Assembly (NCBI GenBank): GCA_000875945.1
Contig: JPZU01000001.1
Coordinates: forward strand, 825,093 to 858,904
Direction: 5' to 3'
From: Lachnospiraceae bacterium TWA4
GTDB taxonomy: Bacteria > Bacillota > Clostridia > Lachnospirales > Lachnospiraceae
DNA length: 33,812 nt
Made by a program: the position numbers and the translations under genes. The notes below the pieces were generated by a model. That model searched no databases, was not told the DNA's origin, and saw only the letters and a program-made list of their open reading frames with translations. Numbering within the stretch: position 1 is the stretch's first letter; the number at the start of each line of letters is the position of its first letter. This document shows positions 7,199-16,328 of the stretch, one piece after another.

Positions 7199-8980
7199 TT
7201 ATAAAGTGTCAAGTGTTTTAAATGAATTTAAAATCTCAAGGACTTCGCTACCCTGTAAAGTTTCTTTCTCTAATAAAGCGTTAGCAACAGCTGTAATCTC
7301 AGCCCAATGATCTTTAACAAATCGCGTCGTCTCATTAATTAAATGACTCGATACATTTTCTGCTAATTTTAAACTTTGCTTCTCACCAGAAAGACCATAC
7401 TGCGAATAGTCAACAATTGGGCCATGATCCATTAAGTCTGTAAAGTTTAAACAATTCTTTAACATTGAAGTCGCTACTTGAATATCATTACTGCATCCAA
7501 TAGTAACTTCTTTAGTATTTCCCTGATTAAATTCAAGTTCTGACTGACGACCTGCATATAAAACCATAATCTCATGAGCCACTTGCTCTTGTGTATAAAG
7601 CTCATGTTCTTTAGGAATTGCCTTTGTATATCCACCAACCCCTGATGTCGAAGGTAAAATCGTTACACGAGTAAGTTCCTGTGTCGTTAATAAGGCAGTT
7701 GCAACCGTATGACCTGCTTCATGATAAGCTGTAATCTGGCGTACTTGTTCATTTGGAGAACTTTCCTTCTTTACATGACCTTTAATTTCCATTTTAATAA
7801 TAGCGGTTTCAATCATCTCTCTAGTAATGACAATCTGATCCTTCTTTTCTTGAACAGCAAGTAAGGCCGCTTCGTTAATAATGGATTCAATCGCCGCACA
7901 ACTGTTTCCACTAGTTTCTGCAACAATCCAGTCTTCACTGACATCATCTGCTAATTTCTTATCTTTTAAATTTAATCGAACAAGCTGTTCACGCATCTTC
8001 TTATCTGGAAGAGAAATATGGAACTGCTTATCAAATCGTCCTGGACGGACAAGTGCTTCATCTAAATCATCTGCTCGGTTAGTTGCCGCAATCACAATAA
8101 CGTGATCTTCTGGACTAAATCCGTCCATTGCACTTAAAAGCGCTGTAAGTGTTTTTGTATTATCTCTACCGGCTGCACTTCCATCACCATTACGCTTTGC
8201 GCCAATGGAATCTAACTCGTCAATAAAAATAACACTAGGTGCTTTTTCTTTGGCAGTTTTAAATAACTTTTCAATCTGATTTGCACCAAGTCCAGCATAG
8301 ACATTACCAAATTGGGAAGCGTTGGTTGCAAAATAGTTAAGACCACTTTCTCCAGCAAATGCCTTTGCAAGAAATGTCTTACCATTTCCAGGAGGACCTT
8401 CTAATAAAACACCCTTTGGCACACGAATTCCATATTCCCCACAAAGATCGGATTGCTCTAGAATCTTTTGAAGAGTTTTTAATTCTTCCTTTACCTCATC
8501 CATTCCAGCAACATCTTTAAACGTTGTAGTTGGCGTTTTTACTAATGTGTTTTCTCCACCGGATAAAATACCCATACTAAACACAATCATCATAAAGGCG
8601 CCAACCATCAATACATTAATAAGCATTCCAAAAATTTGAGAGAATGGAATCTTTGAATGTTCTTTAAAGTTTTCAATACCAAAAAGAAGCATTTCCTTTT
8701 TAAAATCTTCTGACTTTGGATTATCAGTCTTATAGACTTTATCTGAATCTTTTAATTGATAGGTAAATGTATCAGCTCCTGCTGTATAGTCAATTCTATC
8801 AACTTTTTTAGTCATTGCCTGTTTGTAAAACTCTGCATAAACAACGGTTTCTTGTTGCGACTTCTTAAATTGTTTATAACCAAAGACTCCTAACGCTACA
8901 ATAACAATTGCTAGAGCAACTAGACAATACTTCCAGTACTCTTTTATAAAGTCTTTACATTTCGTAATTAGTTCGTTCAC
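7199..8980 (-). CDS. Divergent FtsH-type membrane AAA+ zinc metalloprotease
   Basis: Membrane-anchored ATP-dependent protease. Two hydrophobic segments (about residues 18-34 and 117-140) flank an extracytoplasmic region. Next comes an AAA+ domain with Walker A GPPGNGKT (195-202), Walker B IFIDELD (251-257) and second region of homology ATNRADDLDEALVRPGRFD (299-317). The zinc peptidase site is His420-Glu-Ala-Gly-His424, with the third ligand probably Asp499. The catalytic parts are complete, but the pore loop, FVGVG in canonical FtsH, reads VYAGLG here (227-231), and the protein is shorter (593 residues) without the long acidic tail. This points to a paralog rather than the housekeeping ftsH. 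It starts at GTG with AAAGGAG six bases upstream. The next gene upstream is the PaaI-type thioesterase, 20 bases away. Confidence 0.88.
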   Translation of the reverse strand: MNELITKCKDFIKEYWKYCLVALAIVIVALGVFGYKQFKKSQQETVVYAEFYKQAMTKKVDRIDYTAGADTFTYQLKDSDKVYKTDNPKSEDFKKEMLLFGIENFKEHSKIPFSQIFGMLINVLMVGAFMMIVFSMGILSGGENTLVKTPTTTFKDVAGMDEVKEELKTLQKILEQSDLCGEYGIRVPKGVLLEGPPGNGKTFLAKAFAGESGLNYFATNASQFGNVYAGLGANQIEKLFKTAKEKAPSVIFIDELDSIGAKRNGDGSAAGRDNTKTLTALLSAMDGFSPEDHVIVIAATNRADDLDEALVRPGRFDKQFHISLPDKKMREQLVRLNLKDKKLADDVSEDWIVAETSGNSCAAIESIINEAALLAVQEKKDQIVITREMIETAIIKMEIKGHVKKESSPNEQVRQITAYHEAGHTVATALLTTQELTRVTILPSTSGVGGYTKAIPKEHELYTQEQVAHEIMVLYAGRQSELEFNQGNTKEVTIGCSNDIQVATSMLKNCLNFTDLMDHGPIVDYSQYGLSGEKQSLKLAENVSSHLINETTRFVKDHWAEITAVANALLEKETLQGSEVLEILNSFKTLDTL

Positions 8981-9000
8981 GAATTACTCCTTTCACATCA

Positions 9001-9429
9001 TTACTGTGCGACAACTGAGAAATTACCTGTTGCTGTCGCTGCACATTCATTCGTGCTTTTTAAATAAACACTAGCTGTTGTACTACATACATGACGACCT
9101 AAACGCTCAATACGTACATGAACAACTGCTTTATCTTCCTTCTGAATGGGAAGTAAATAATTCACTGATAAATTAATTGTTGGTGTAAATTGCCCATTTA
9201 ATAAATAAGAGCACAAAAGTCCCATTGAACGGTCCAAAATCGTTGCCGTAATTCCACCATGCAAACAACCAAAGGCATTTAACATAAACTCTGTAATCTC
9301 ATATTCAAAGATTGCAGTTTTTTCTTCAATATTAACATCCATCACCTCAAAATTAAAAACATTTTCAATTCGGTTGTGTCCTGTTGTAATTTTTTGCAAA
9401 AATTTCATTAGTTCTTCACTATGATTCAT
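9001..9429 (-). CDS. PaaI-type hotdog thioesterase
   Basis: 142-residue hotdog-fold protein of the PaaI family. The diagnostic segment is FGCLHGGITATILDRSMG (about residues 53-70), where the His-Gly-Gly turn and the following Asp form the thioesterase site. Family members hydrolyse acyl- or aryl-CoA; the substrate is unknown. The ATG has AAAGGAT seven bases upstream. It overlaps the upstream pseudouridine synthase gene by 11 bases, so hisS, aspS, the pseudouridine synthase, this gene and the FtsH-like protease are tightly packed and probably cotranscribed. Confidence 0.85.
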   Translation of the reverse strand: MNHSEELMKFLQKITTGHNRIENVFNFEVMDVNIEEKTAIFEYEITEFMLNAFGCLHGGITATILDRSMGLLCSYLLNGQFTPTINLSVNYLLPIQKEDKAVVHVRIERLGRHVCSTTASVYLKSTNECAATATGNFSVVAQ

Positions 9430-10129
9430 GCTGTATCCTTTCTATCTCTTTTTCTGTCAACTTACGATACTCTCCTGGCAATAGCTTTGGATCTAATAAA
9501 AGTGTTCCCATACTTAAACGCTTTAAATAAGTGACTTCTGTTCCCACAGCATGAAACATTCGTTTAATTTGATGGAACTTTCCTTCGTGAATTGTTATTT
9601 TATAAGAATTCTCCCCTAAAACTTCAATCTTTGCAGGAAGGGTTCGGGTTTTTTCTCCAATATCCACTCCTACTTCTAACTGATGAATCTCTTCCTCTCC
9701 AATAGGTAAACTAGTTTCTACATAATAGGTCTTATCCACATGTTTTTTAGGAGAGAGTAAGCGATGTGCCAACTCTCCATCATTGGTTACTAATAAAAGA
9801 CCTTCTGTATCTTTATCTAATCGCCCGACAGGAAAGACCTCTTTAGTGAGGTCTTTAGCTAAAAAATAATCTAAAATTGTTTGGTCGTGAGCATCTTTTG
9901 TTGCACTCACACAACCTTTTGGTTTATGAAACATATAGTACACAAAAGGTTTGTAGGTTAAATCATCTCCATCAAAAACAACGCGGTCAACATCTGTATC
10001 AATCTTTACTTCTGGCTTTTTAACCACTTCGTTATTAACTGCTACTAACCCTTGCTTTAATAGTTCTTTTACCTGTTTTCTAGTCTTTCCTGTCTCTTCG
10101 GCTAAAAATTTATCGAGCCTAATCTTCAT
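9419..10129 (-). CDS. RsuA/RluB/RluE-family rRNA pseudouridine synthase
   Basis: Converts specific uridines in ribosomal RNA to pseudouridine. The protein opens with an S4 RNA-binding domain (residues 1 to about 45, IRLDKFLAEETGKTRKQVKELL). The catalytic domain follows, with the aspartate in GRLDKDTEGLLLVTNDG (about residues 102-118) and the C-terminal KFHQIKRMFHAVG segment. 236 residues is normal for RsuA-type enzymes; 16S position 516 is the usual RsuA target, but RluB/E-type 23S targets cannot be excluded. The start overlaps the aspS stop by 11 bases, consistent with coupling. Confidence 0.9.
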   Translation of the reverse strand: MKIRLDKFLAEETGKTRKQVKELLKQGLVAVNNEVVKKPEVKIDTDVDRVVFDGDDLTYKPFVYYMFHKPKGCVSATKDAHDQTILDYFLAKDLTKEVFPVGRLDKDTEGLLLVTNDGELAHRLLSPKKHVDKTYYVETSLPIGEEEIHQLEVGVDIGEKTRTLPAKIEVLGENSYKITIHEGKFHQIKRMFHAVGTEVTYLKRLSMGTLLLDPKLLPGEYRKLTEKEIERIQHES

Positions 10130-11912
10130 GAATCGTAATTTCTAAACCAAGTTCTTCTAACTGCTTAGAATCTACAGTACCTGGAGCTTCAGTCATCAAA
10201 CAAGAGGCATCTTTTACCTTAGGGAAGGCAATAACTTCACGAATACTATCAGAACCTGTCATTAACATCACCATACGGTCAAGACCATAAGCAAGTCCTG
10301 CATGAGGTGGTACACCATATTTAAATGCATTAATTAAGAAGCCAAACTGTTCATAAGCTTTTTCTGTCGTAAATCCAAGTGCTCTAAACATACGCTCCTG
10401 TACATCACTCTGATGGATACGTACGCTACCACCGCCAAGTTCTGTACCATTGAGGACGATATCATAAGCTTTTGCACGAACTTTACCAGGCTCTGTCTCA
10501 AGGAGTGGTAAGTCTTCTTCCATAGGCATGGTAAATGGATGGTGCATTGCTACATAACGATTTTCTTCTTCTGAATACTCAAATAATGGGAACTCAGTAA
10601 TCCATACAAATTTAAAATCAGTATTTCCTTCTAATAAACCAATCATTTTTGCAACTTCAAGACGAACTGCACCTAAAATATCACAAACCATCTTTTCTTT
10701 ATCTGCTGCAAAAATTAATAAATCTCCAGGCTTACCATCCATTGCAGCAATTAAGGCACTCATCTCTTCTTCTTTCATGAATTTTGCAAATGACGACTTA
10801 ATCGTTCCATCTTCTGCAAGAGCAATATAAGCAAGTCCTTTTGCTCCAACACCCTTTGCAAAGTTAATGACTGCATCAATTTTCTTACGAGGCATCTTTC
10901 CCTGCCCTTTGACATTAATACCACGAACAACTCCACCTGCTTCTAATGCCGATGAGAAAACAACGAATTCACAACCACGAACTGTTTCTGATACATCAAC
11001 AATTTCTAATCCAAAACGAAGGTCTGGTTTATCTGAACCATACTTTGCCATCGCCTGCGCATAAGGCATACGTGCGATTGGAAGCTTTACTTCGATTCCA
11101 CAAAGTTCTTTGAATACCTTAGCTAAAAGACGTTCATTGACATCCATGACATCCTCAGCATCTACAAAGGATAATTCCATATCAATTTGAGTAAACTCAG
11201 GCTGTCTGTCTGCACGAAGGTCTTCATCACGGAAACATCTAGCAATCTGGAAATATCGATCATAACCAGAACACATTAAAAGCTGTTTGTAAATCTGTGG
11301 TGACTGAGGAAGTGCATAAAAACTTCCCTGATGTACACGGCTAGGTACTAAGTAATCTCTAGCACCTTCTGGTGTACTCTTACAAAGCATAGGAGTTTCA
11401 ATTTCTAAGAATCCTTCACCCGTCATAAAGTTACGAACCATGGTTGTAAGCTTACTTCTCAACATAAGATTTCTTTGAAGGTTTGGACGACGAAGATCTA
11501 AATAACGATATTTTAAACGAAGATCGTCTTTGGTATTGCAGTCCTCTTCAATTGGAAATGGTGGAGTCTGTGACTCTGAAAGAATACGAAGACTTTCTAC
11601 AACAATTTCAATTTCTCCAGTCTTCATAGTTTTATTTACAGCACCAGATCTAGCCTCCACTTTACCAGTTGCTGCAAGTACATATTCACTACGAAGTTCA
11701 CCTGCTTTTGCAAAACCTTCACTTCCCACACTGTTCTCATCAAAAATAAGCTGTAAAATTCCAGAACGGTCTCTTAAGTCAATAAAAATTAAACTTCCAA
11801 GGTTACGTCTTTTTTGTACCCAACCCATAACCGTTACAGTTTGTCCGATATTCTCCTTTGATAATTCTGTGCATCTATGGGTTCTATGTAACCCACTCAT
11901 TGATTCAGCCAT
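10119..11912 (-). CDS. aspS: Aspartyl-tRNA synthetase
   Basis: Class IIb synthetase charging tRNA-Asp (or also tRNA-Asn if non-discriminating). Domains in order: an N-terminal OB-fold anticodon-binding domain (to about residue 110, including GQTVTVMGWVQKRRNLGSLIFIDLRDRSG); class II motif 2 (FQIARCFRDEDLRADRQPEFTQID, about 215-240); a bacterial GAD insertion (about 290-420); and motif 3 near the C-terminus (AGLAYGLDRMVMLMTG). The length of 597 residues is typical of the bacterial form. AAAGGAAG lies eight bases before the ATG. It starts 17 bases after the hisS stop; hisS-aspS pairing is common in Firmicutes. No T-box leader was seen. Confidence 0.97.
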   Translation of the reverse strand: MAESMSGLHRTHRCTELSKENIGQTVTVMGWVQKRRNLGSLIFIDLRDRSGILQLIFDENSVGSEGFAKAGELRSEYVLAATGKVEARSGAVNKTMKTGEIEIVVESLRILSESQTPPFPIEEDCNTKDDLRLKYRYLDLRRPNLQRNLMLRSKLTTMVRNFMTGEGFLEIETPMLCKSTPEGARDYLVPSRVHQGSFYALPQSPQIYKQLLMCSGYDRYFQIARCFRDEDLRADRQPEFTQIDMELSFVDAEDVMDVNERLLAKVFKELCGIEVKLPIARMPYAQAMAKYGSDKPDLRFGLEIVDVSETVRGCEFVVFSSALEAGGVVRGINVKGQGKMPRKKIDAVINFAKGVGAKGLAYIALAEDGTIKSSFAKFMKEEEMSALIAAMDGKPGDLLIFAADKEKMVCDILGAVRLEVAKMIGLLEGNTDFKFVWITEFPLFEYSEEENRYVAMHHPFTMPMEEDLPLLETEPGKVRAKAYDIVLNGTELGGGSVRIHQSDVQERMFRALGFTTEKAYEQFGFLINAFKYGVPPHAGLAYGLDRMVMLMTGSDSIREVIAFPKVKDASCLMTEAPGTVDSKQLEELGLEITIHED

Positions 11913-11929
11913 TTTTTTATCTTCCTTTC

Positions 11930-13177
11930 TTATCGATTAAAGAACTCTACAAATTCTTCATATCCCTCTTTGGTTAGTTGTTCTTTTTGGAATTTTTTAT
12001 TCTTATTCATTGTAACAACTAAAATCTGCTTACCAGTCGCTCTTTCTTTTGCAGCCTGTTTTAAAATTTCACATAATTTATCATTTGGCATCTTCTTCTC
12101 AATTAAATAAGCGACCTTGCTGCCTGCCTGTGGAACTTTAAAGTTCTGATCTAATAAAATAGAAATAATACGCTCAAATCCAATAGAAAAACCACAAGCA
12201 CAAGTTTCTTTACCTGTAAACTTACCAATCATCTTGTCGTAGCGTCCGCCACCACCAACAGAACCACTAAATCCTGGCATAGAAATTTCAAAAATCGTTC
12301 CTGTATAGTAAGACATTCCACGAACTAATGTTGGATCAAAAACTAATCCAAAATCGCAAGCCTTTGTTGCATTTACACTATCCATGATCGTTTCAAGACT
12401 TGTAGCTGTTTCATCATCTAAAAAGCTTCCTAATTTTTCACGAAGAAAAGCAACTGGTTTTTCTTCATTTTCTAATAGAGTAAATAATTCTACATACTTT
12501 TCAATCGATTCACTAGCAAATCCACTCTCTTCCAATTCAGACTTTACTCCATCAAGCCCAATCTTATCCATCTTATCTAAAATAATAAAGATTTTCTCAT
12601 AGCTTTCTTCTGGAAATCCACTGTAGTCAGCCATTGCACGTAAAATTCTACGGTCATTAATACGAATGGTAAACTTAGAAAATAGTTTACCAAGTAAAGT
12701 GGTCGTTGCAGTAATTAACTCGATTTCTGCAAGTACCGATGCATCTCCTAAAATGTCGATATCACACTGTGTAAACTGACGAAAACGTCCCTTCTGAGGG
12801 CGCTCTGCACGAAATACTGAACCAATCTGTAAAGCCTTAAATGGACTTGGTAATTGGTTTGCATTATTTGAATAATAACGACTAAGTGGTAAAGTTAAAT
12901 CATAACGAAGTCCACTGTCTACAACTTCTTCTTCAGTTGTTGCAGCTTCTACATTTAGCTTTTCTCCACGCTTTAAGATTTTAAAAATTAATTTCTCATT
13001 ATCTCCACCTTGATTACTACATAGGTTTTCGATGTGTTCTACACAAGGGGTTTCTATTGAAGTAAAACCAAATCCTTTATAGGTTTCTTTAATTAATCCA
13101 ATGACATAATCTCTAATCTGCATCTCTACTGGTAAGATGTCTTTCATACCAGTCACTGGTTTTTTCACCATTGCCAT
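11930..13177 (-). CDS. hisS: Histidyl-tRNA synthetase
   Basis: Class IIa synthetase charging tRNA-His. Seen: motif 2 region (VFRAERPQKGRFRQFTQCDIDILG, about residues 115-138); the histidine-specific motif GLVFDPTLVRGMSYYTGTIFE (about 277-297); motif 3 (CACGFSIGFERI); and a C-terminal anticodon-binding domain (from about 325). The length of 415 residues is normal. GGGAGG lies seven bases before the ATG. It appears to be the first gene of the hisS-aspS-pseudouridine synthase-thioesterase-protease string. A 174-bp MITE-like element begins 81 bases upstream, in the presumed promoter or leader region. Confidence 0.97.
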   Translation of the reverse strand: MAMVKKPVTGMKDILPVEMQIRDYVIGLIKETYKGFGFTSIETPCVEHIENLCSNQGGDNEKLIFKILKRGEKLNVEAATTEEEVVDSGLRYDLTLPLSRYYSNNANQLPSPFKALQIGSVFRAERPQKGRFRQFTQCDIDILGDASVLAEIELITATTTLLGKLFSKFTIRINDRRILRAMADYSGFPEESYEKIFIILDKMDKIGLDGVKSELEESGFASESIEKYVELFTLLENEEKPVAFLREKLGSFLDDETATSLETIMDSVNATKACDFGLVFDPTLVRGMSYYTGTIFEISMPGFSGSVGGGGRYDKMIGKFTGKETCACGFSIGFERIISILLDQNFKVPQAGSKVAYLIEKKMPNDKLCEILKQAAKERATGKQILVVTMNKNKKFQKEQLTKEGYEEFVEFFNR

Positions 13178-13258
13178 AAAATGTCCTCCCTAATCTATCT
13201 AAATTATTACAATTATTTTTATAATTGTTAATCTGTGAATATAACACTCAATTTACTA

Positions 13259-13432
13259 GTTACAGTTCACGCGTCAGCCAAAACATGAAAATATTTGTGC
13301 TTGCACAAGGATATTTTCATGTTTGCTGACGAAGGGAACGCCATTTAATGAGCAATACAGCTTCGTAGAAGCGATTGAGCACGTCAGTGCGTTATTGCGA
13401 ATGATAAAAATGGCGTGGGTGTGAACAGTAAC
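13259..13432. mobile_element. MITE-like element 2 (174 bp) with TIRs and perfect 8-bp TSD
   Basis: The ends are GTTACAGTTCAC (from 13259) and GTGAACAGTAAC (to 13432), complementary with one mismatch. The octamer ATTTACTA flanks both sides exactly (13251-13258 and 13433-13440). Inside are two further fold-backs. One is a stem from CGTCAGC-AAAACATGAAAATAT to its complement ending GCTGACG (about 13269-13328). The other is an arm pair CGCCATTT/AAATGGCG. It is non-coding. It is the longest copy of the family and explains the shorter elements at 17656 and 27801. Confidence 0.78.
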
Positions 13433-13471
13433 ATTTACTATTCTAATAAGAAATGCCTAAATTTGCAAGAT

Positions 13472-13953
13472 TTATTTTACAAAATCTGTAATTAGCTCTT
13501 GAACTTTTGTCATATTGTCACTAACAATTAAGACTGCCACATTTGCAACTGTAAAAACTTTTCCATTTTCAATAGTTTTTACTTGGTCTGGCGCATAATT
13601 TTGAAACTAGTTTTTTTTCGTTCTTCTAAATGCTTATTCAATGAATCCTTCATTTCTTTTGTATCTTTAGAATCATTTAATAAAACTACTGCAATTTCAG
13701 TACTTTTTCCTTCGCTTGAATAGAGCAAGAAATATTGATTCACTTTACTATAATCCATATCTGATAAATTTATAAACAACGTACTTGCATCAGACATTGT
13801 ACTATTAGCTACAGAAAGCTTTGAAAATTCGTCGCCTAAACTAGTAATCTTTGCTTGTAAGTCAGATAAATTGATATCTGTATAACACTTTGTACTACAA
13901 GCACTCAATAGGACCATCATCATTAACAATAAACTTAAAACTTTTTTCTTCAT
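13472..13953 (-). pseudogene. DUF4358-type lipoprotein gene with one frameshift
   Basis: The N-terminus is a lipoprotein signal peptide ending in a lipobox (LLSAC, Cys at about residue 19). Next comes the DUF4358-like body (DINLSDLQAKI, YSSEGKSTEIAVVLLNDSKDTKEM). The open frame stops at 13579 after 124 codons. One extra base in the T-run corresponding to 13604-13606 restores FQNYAPDQVKTIENGKV and a tail ending DFVK at 13472, giving about 160 residues, the usual family length. Function is unknown; such lipoproteins are often found beside MBOAT/DHHW genes (recollection of the family), as here. AAGAGG precedes the ATG. It ends the four-gene cassette, and the MITE-like element 2 lies 40 bases beyond. 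Confidence 0.72.
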
Positions 13954-13967
13954 AAAGCACCTCTTTC

Positions 13968-15014
13968 TTATTTTAATCTTGACAATGCAGTATCTGTTGA
14001 GAAATTATACATCTCATAGAGAAATAGCGCATCTGTATATGACTCCTTTTGTAAAATCTTCTCTAAATTTCCCGAATAATATCTTGGATCAATAACAATA
14101 ATTTTCTCATAATCATCGACAATTAATGGTAAAAAACTATTTGCAAATGAATCCTTAATAACCAATAAATTTTTACCATTCTTATTAGCACTTGTCAAGG
14201 TCATAACTCCATGATTCCCACCAAAATAAACTAAATACTTATCTTTCTTATTTTTTGCATCCATATCATAAAGTGGAATTTCTTTCCCATCAGCTATTAC
14301 TTTAACACGTCCCACATTCTTAGCAATTTTTACCGTATCACTTACAGCATCATTGGAAACAACTTTTGAATACAATGTCCCAAGAAAATCTTCACTAAAG
14401 ATTTCAAACTGAAAATCTTCTTTAGATCTAGCTATCAAGTTTTTTTCTTTACAATATTCTCTATACCCCACATAGGCTCCATCTAATGTCCAATGATGGT
14501 CTGTACGATAATAATCCTTTAACTTGTCCCTTAAATCTATAAACGATGGGAAACTTATCATATCGTAAAGTTTTTCACTACTATAAGTTGGGAATTCACT
14601 ATTTACAGCTGTAGGTACAATCATAACAGTTGTATTTATAGTAGGATAAGATTTTATAAACTTCTCAATAGTTAATAAATTATTTTGGTACCTTTTCTCA
14701 TTAATATCAGAATCTAAAATTTTTTGAAAATAATAATGATTTTTTCCAACATATACTCCATTAATGTCTGTTTTTCCAAGTAATCTCCATATTTCATAGG
14801 TCAGATGATGTGCAGAAATTCGAAATGGAAATTGATCGCCCAAATAATCCGTCAATTGCTTTGTAAAATCTTCCTCTCTCAGTGAAGGTTTTTGCTGCAG
14901 ATACCTGTTTTCATACTCCGAAAAATCCTTATCAGGTAACGCAAAAGTGGCAAGTCCTAAACTTGCCAACATTAAAATTATAACTAAACAGAATGCTACA
15001 TACAGTCTTTTCAT
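13968..15014 (-). CDS. DHHW/AlgJ-AlgX-like membrane-anchored acetylation protein
   Basis: 348 residues with an N-terminal membrane anchor (about 5-25) and an extracytoplasmic domain. The eponymous DHHW motif is at residues 172-175 (YRTDHHWTLDGA), and a DSF motif at 288-290 (LLVIKDSFANSF). In AlgJ/AlgX-like SGNH-fold proteins, the Asp-His pair and this Ser form the catalytic triad used in O-acetylation of exported polysaccharide. The gene starts 5 bases after the MBOAT gene, with a weak ribosome site, so it is likely translationally coupled. It is intact although both flanking cassette genes carry frameshifts. Partnership with the MBOAT protein is inferred from adjacency; the polysaccharide is unknown. 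Confidence 0.82.
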   Translation of the reverse strand: MKRLYVAFCLVIILMLASLGLATFALPDKDFSEYENRYLQQKPSLREEDFTKQLTDYLGDQFPFRISAHHLTYEIWRLLGKTDINGVYVGKNHYYFQKILDSDINEKRYQNNLLTIEKFIKSYPTINTTVMIVPTAVNSEFPTYSSEKLYDMISFPSFIDLRDKLKDYYRTDHHWTLDGAYVGYREYCKEKNLIARSKEDFQFEIFSEDFLGTLYSKVVSNDAVSDTVKIAKNVGRVKVIADGKEIPLYDMDAKNKKDKYLVYFGGNHGVMTLTSANKNGKNLLVIKDSFANSFLPLIVDDYEKIIVIDPRYYSGNLEKILQKESYTDALFLYEMYNFSTDTALSRLK

Positions 15015-15019
15015 AAAAA

Positions 15020-16326
15020 TTAAAACCTAAAATATAAAAATGGATTATAAGAATCTCCTGCTAAAAATGCAAGGCTCATTCCAAGTAACAATAAACTAAA
15101 AACTGCTTGTACTCCAAATGGAAGTTTCTTTTTAATAATCGGTATTGAACAAATCGAAAGAAGAATTAGAAAACCACCATTACTTATGACTTCATAAATC
15201 GATAATTTTGAATACAAATTTCCTATAAATAAACTTTTTAGATACAAAAATAGTTGTTCACTATCTGTACAAGCAAAAATTACCCAACTAACTAAAATAC
15301 AAAAAATCGCATATATGTGACTAAAAAATGCAGGAATTTTTTCTAAATAACTTTTTTAAGAATAACTTTTCTAATTACAAGTAGGATAAAAAAGTATAAA
15401 CCCCATAAAAGAAAATTTAATCCTGCTCCATGCCACATTCCTGTAAGTGACCAAACAATTAATAAATTAAAAATCATGCGAAGTTTTCCTTTACGAGAGC
15501 CACCTAAAGGAATATACACATAATTTCTAAACCAAAGGCTTAATGTCATATGCCATCGACGCCAAAATTCGGTAATACTTTTTGCCATATAAGGGTAGTT
15601 AAAGTTTTCTGGAAAAGAAAATCCAAAAAACTTTCCTAGTCCAATTGCCATATCTGAATACCCAGAAAAATCAAAGTAAATTTGAAAGGCAAAAAAGATA
15701 ATTCCAATCCAAGCAAGTAAAATATCTCCACCTGTAAGTACTTGTGCAAAAATTTCTTCCCACAACTTTCCTGCATTATTCGCCAATAGAACTTTTTTCG
15801 ACAATCCATAAATAAATCTTATAAGCCCATAAGCCATAGATTCTAAATCAAATGCTCTTTGTTGTAGTTGCTTTTCAATTTCTTTATAACAGACAATAGG
15901 CCCTGCAATTAATTGTGGAAACATGCTAATATAAAGTGCAAAATCTAAAAAATTTTTTTGTACACTTACTTCTTTTCGGTAGACATCAATTAAATACGAT
16001 AATGCTTGAAATGTATAAAACGAAATTCCAAGTGGTAAATCTAAACGATTTGAATACTTAAATAACGCTAGTACTGCTACATTTAATACACAAGCTAAAG
16101 CAAGCAACCACTGTGTATGAAACTTATTTATTAAAAGTCCCAGTGTCCAATTAACAACTATTGAACCCAATAGAAAGAATAAATAAATGGGTTCTTCCCA
16201 AGCATAAAACACCAAACTTGCCAATAGTAAGAAACTATTTTGAATCCAATTTTTTTTGCATAAATAATAGCCTCCACTGACAATTGGCAAGAATAGTAAT
16301 AAAAATGTAAAACTACTAAAAACCAT
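15020..16326 (-). pseudogene. MBOAT O-acyltransferase (AlgI/DltB-like) gene with one frameshift
   Basis: Polytopic membrane acyltransferase that would pass acyl groups across the membrane to a surface polymer. Key parts are present: LPLGISFYTFQ (about 97-107), the first conserved histidine in FWRRWHMTLS (His259), and the active-site histidine in SLTGMWHGAGLNF (His299). The frame stops at 15343 after 327 codons. One added A in the run at 15353-15358 joins it to the remaining membrane helices ending FLYFRF at 15020, for about 435 residues. The region between FKYSN and LPLGISF is roughly 20-25 residues shorter than is usual for the family. The start lies 2 bases past the transglutaminase-like stop. 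Without the C-terminal helices the protein would probably not be functional; an assembly indel is the alternative. Confidence 0.8.
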
Positions 16327-16328
16327 AA

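Noticed and set aside
9419-9429. Overlapping genes as a sign of frameshift at the pseudouridine synthase/thioesterase junction
   Set aside because: Both proteins are full length with plausible starts; 11-base overlaps of this type are ordinary translational coupling, also seen with aspS.
13200-13235. AT-rich hairpin (TTACAATTAT/ATAATTGTTAA) before hisS as a fifth MITE
   Set aside because: It lacks the GTTC-type inner end and flanking octamer duplication, and such AT palindromes are expected at this base composition.
11930-13258. T-box riboswitch upstream of hisS or aspS
   Set aside because: Only about 80 bases separate hisS from the MITE-like element and no T-box consensus (AGGGTGGNACCGCG) is present on the relevant strand.
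15020-15247. A separate 75-residue membrane protein
   Set aside because: It continues the MBOAT protein after one added base at 15353-15358, with no start signal of its own.
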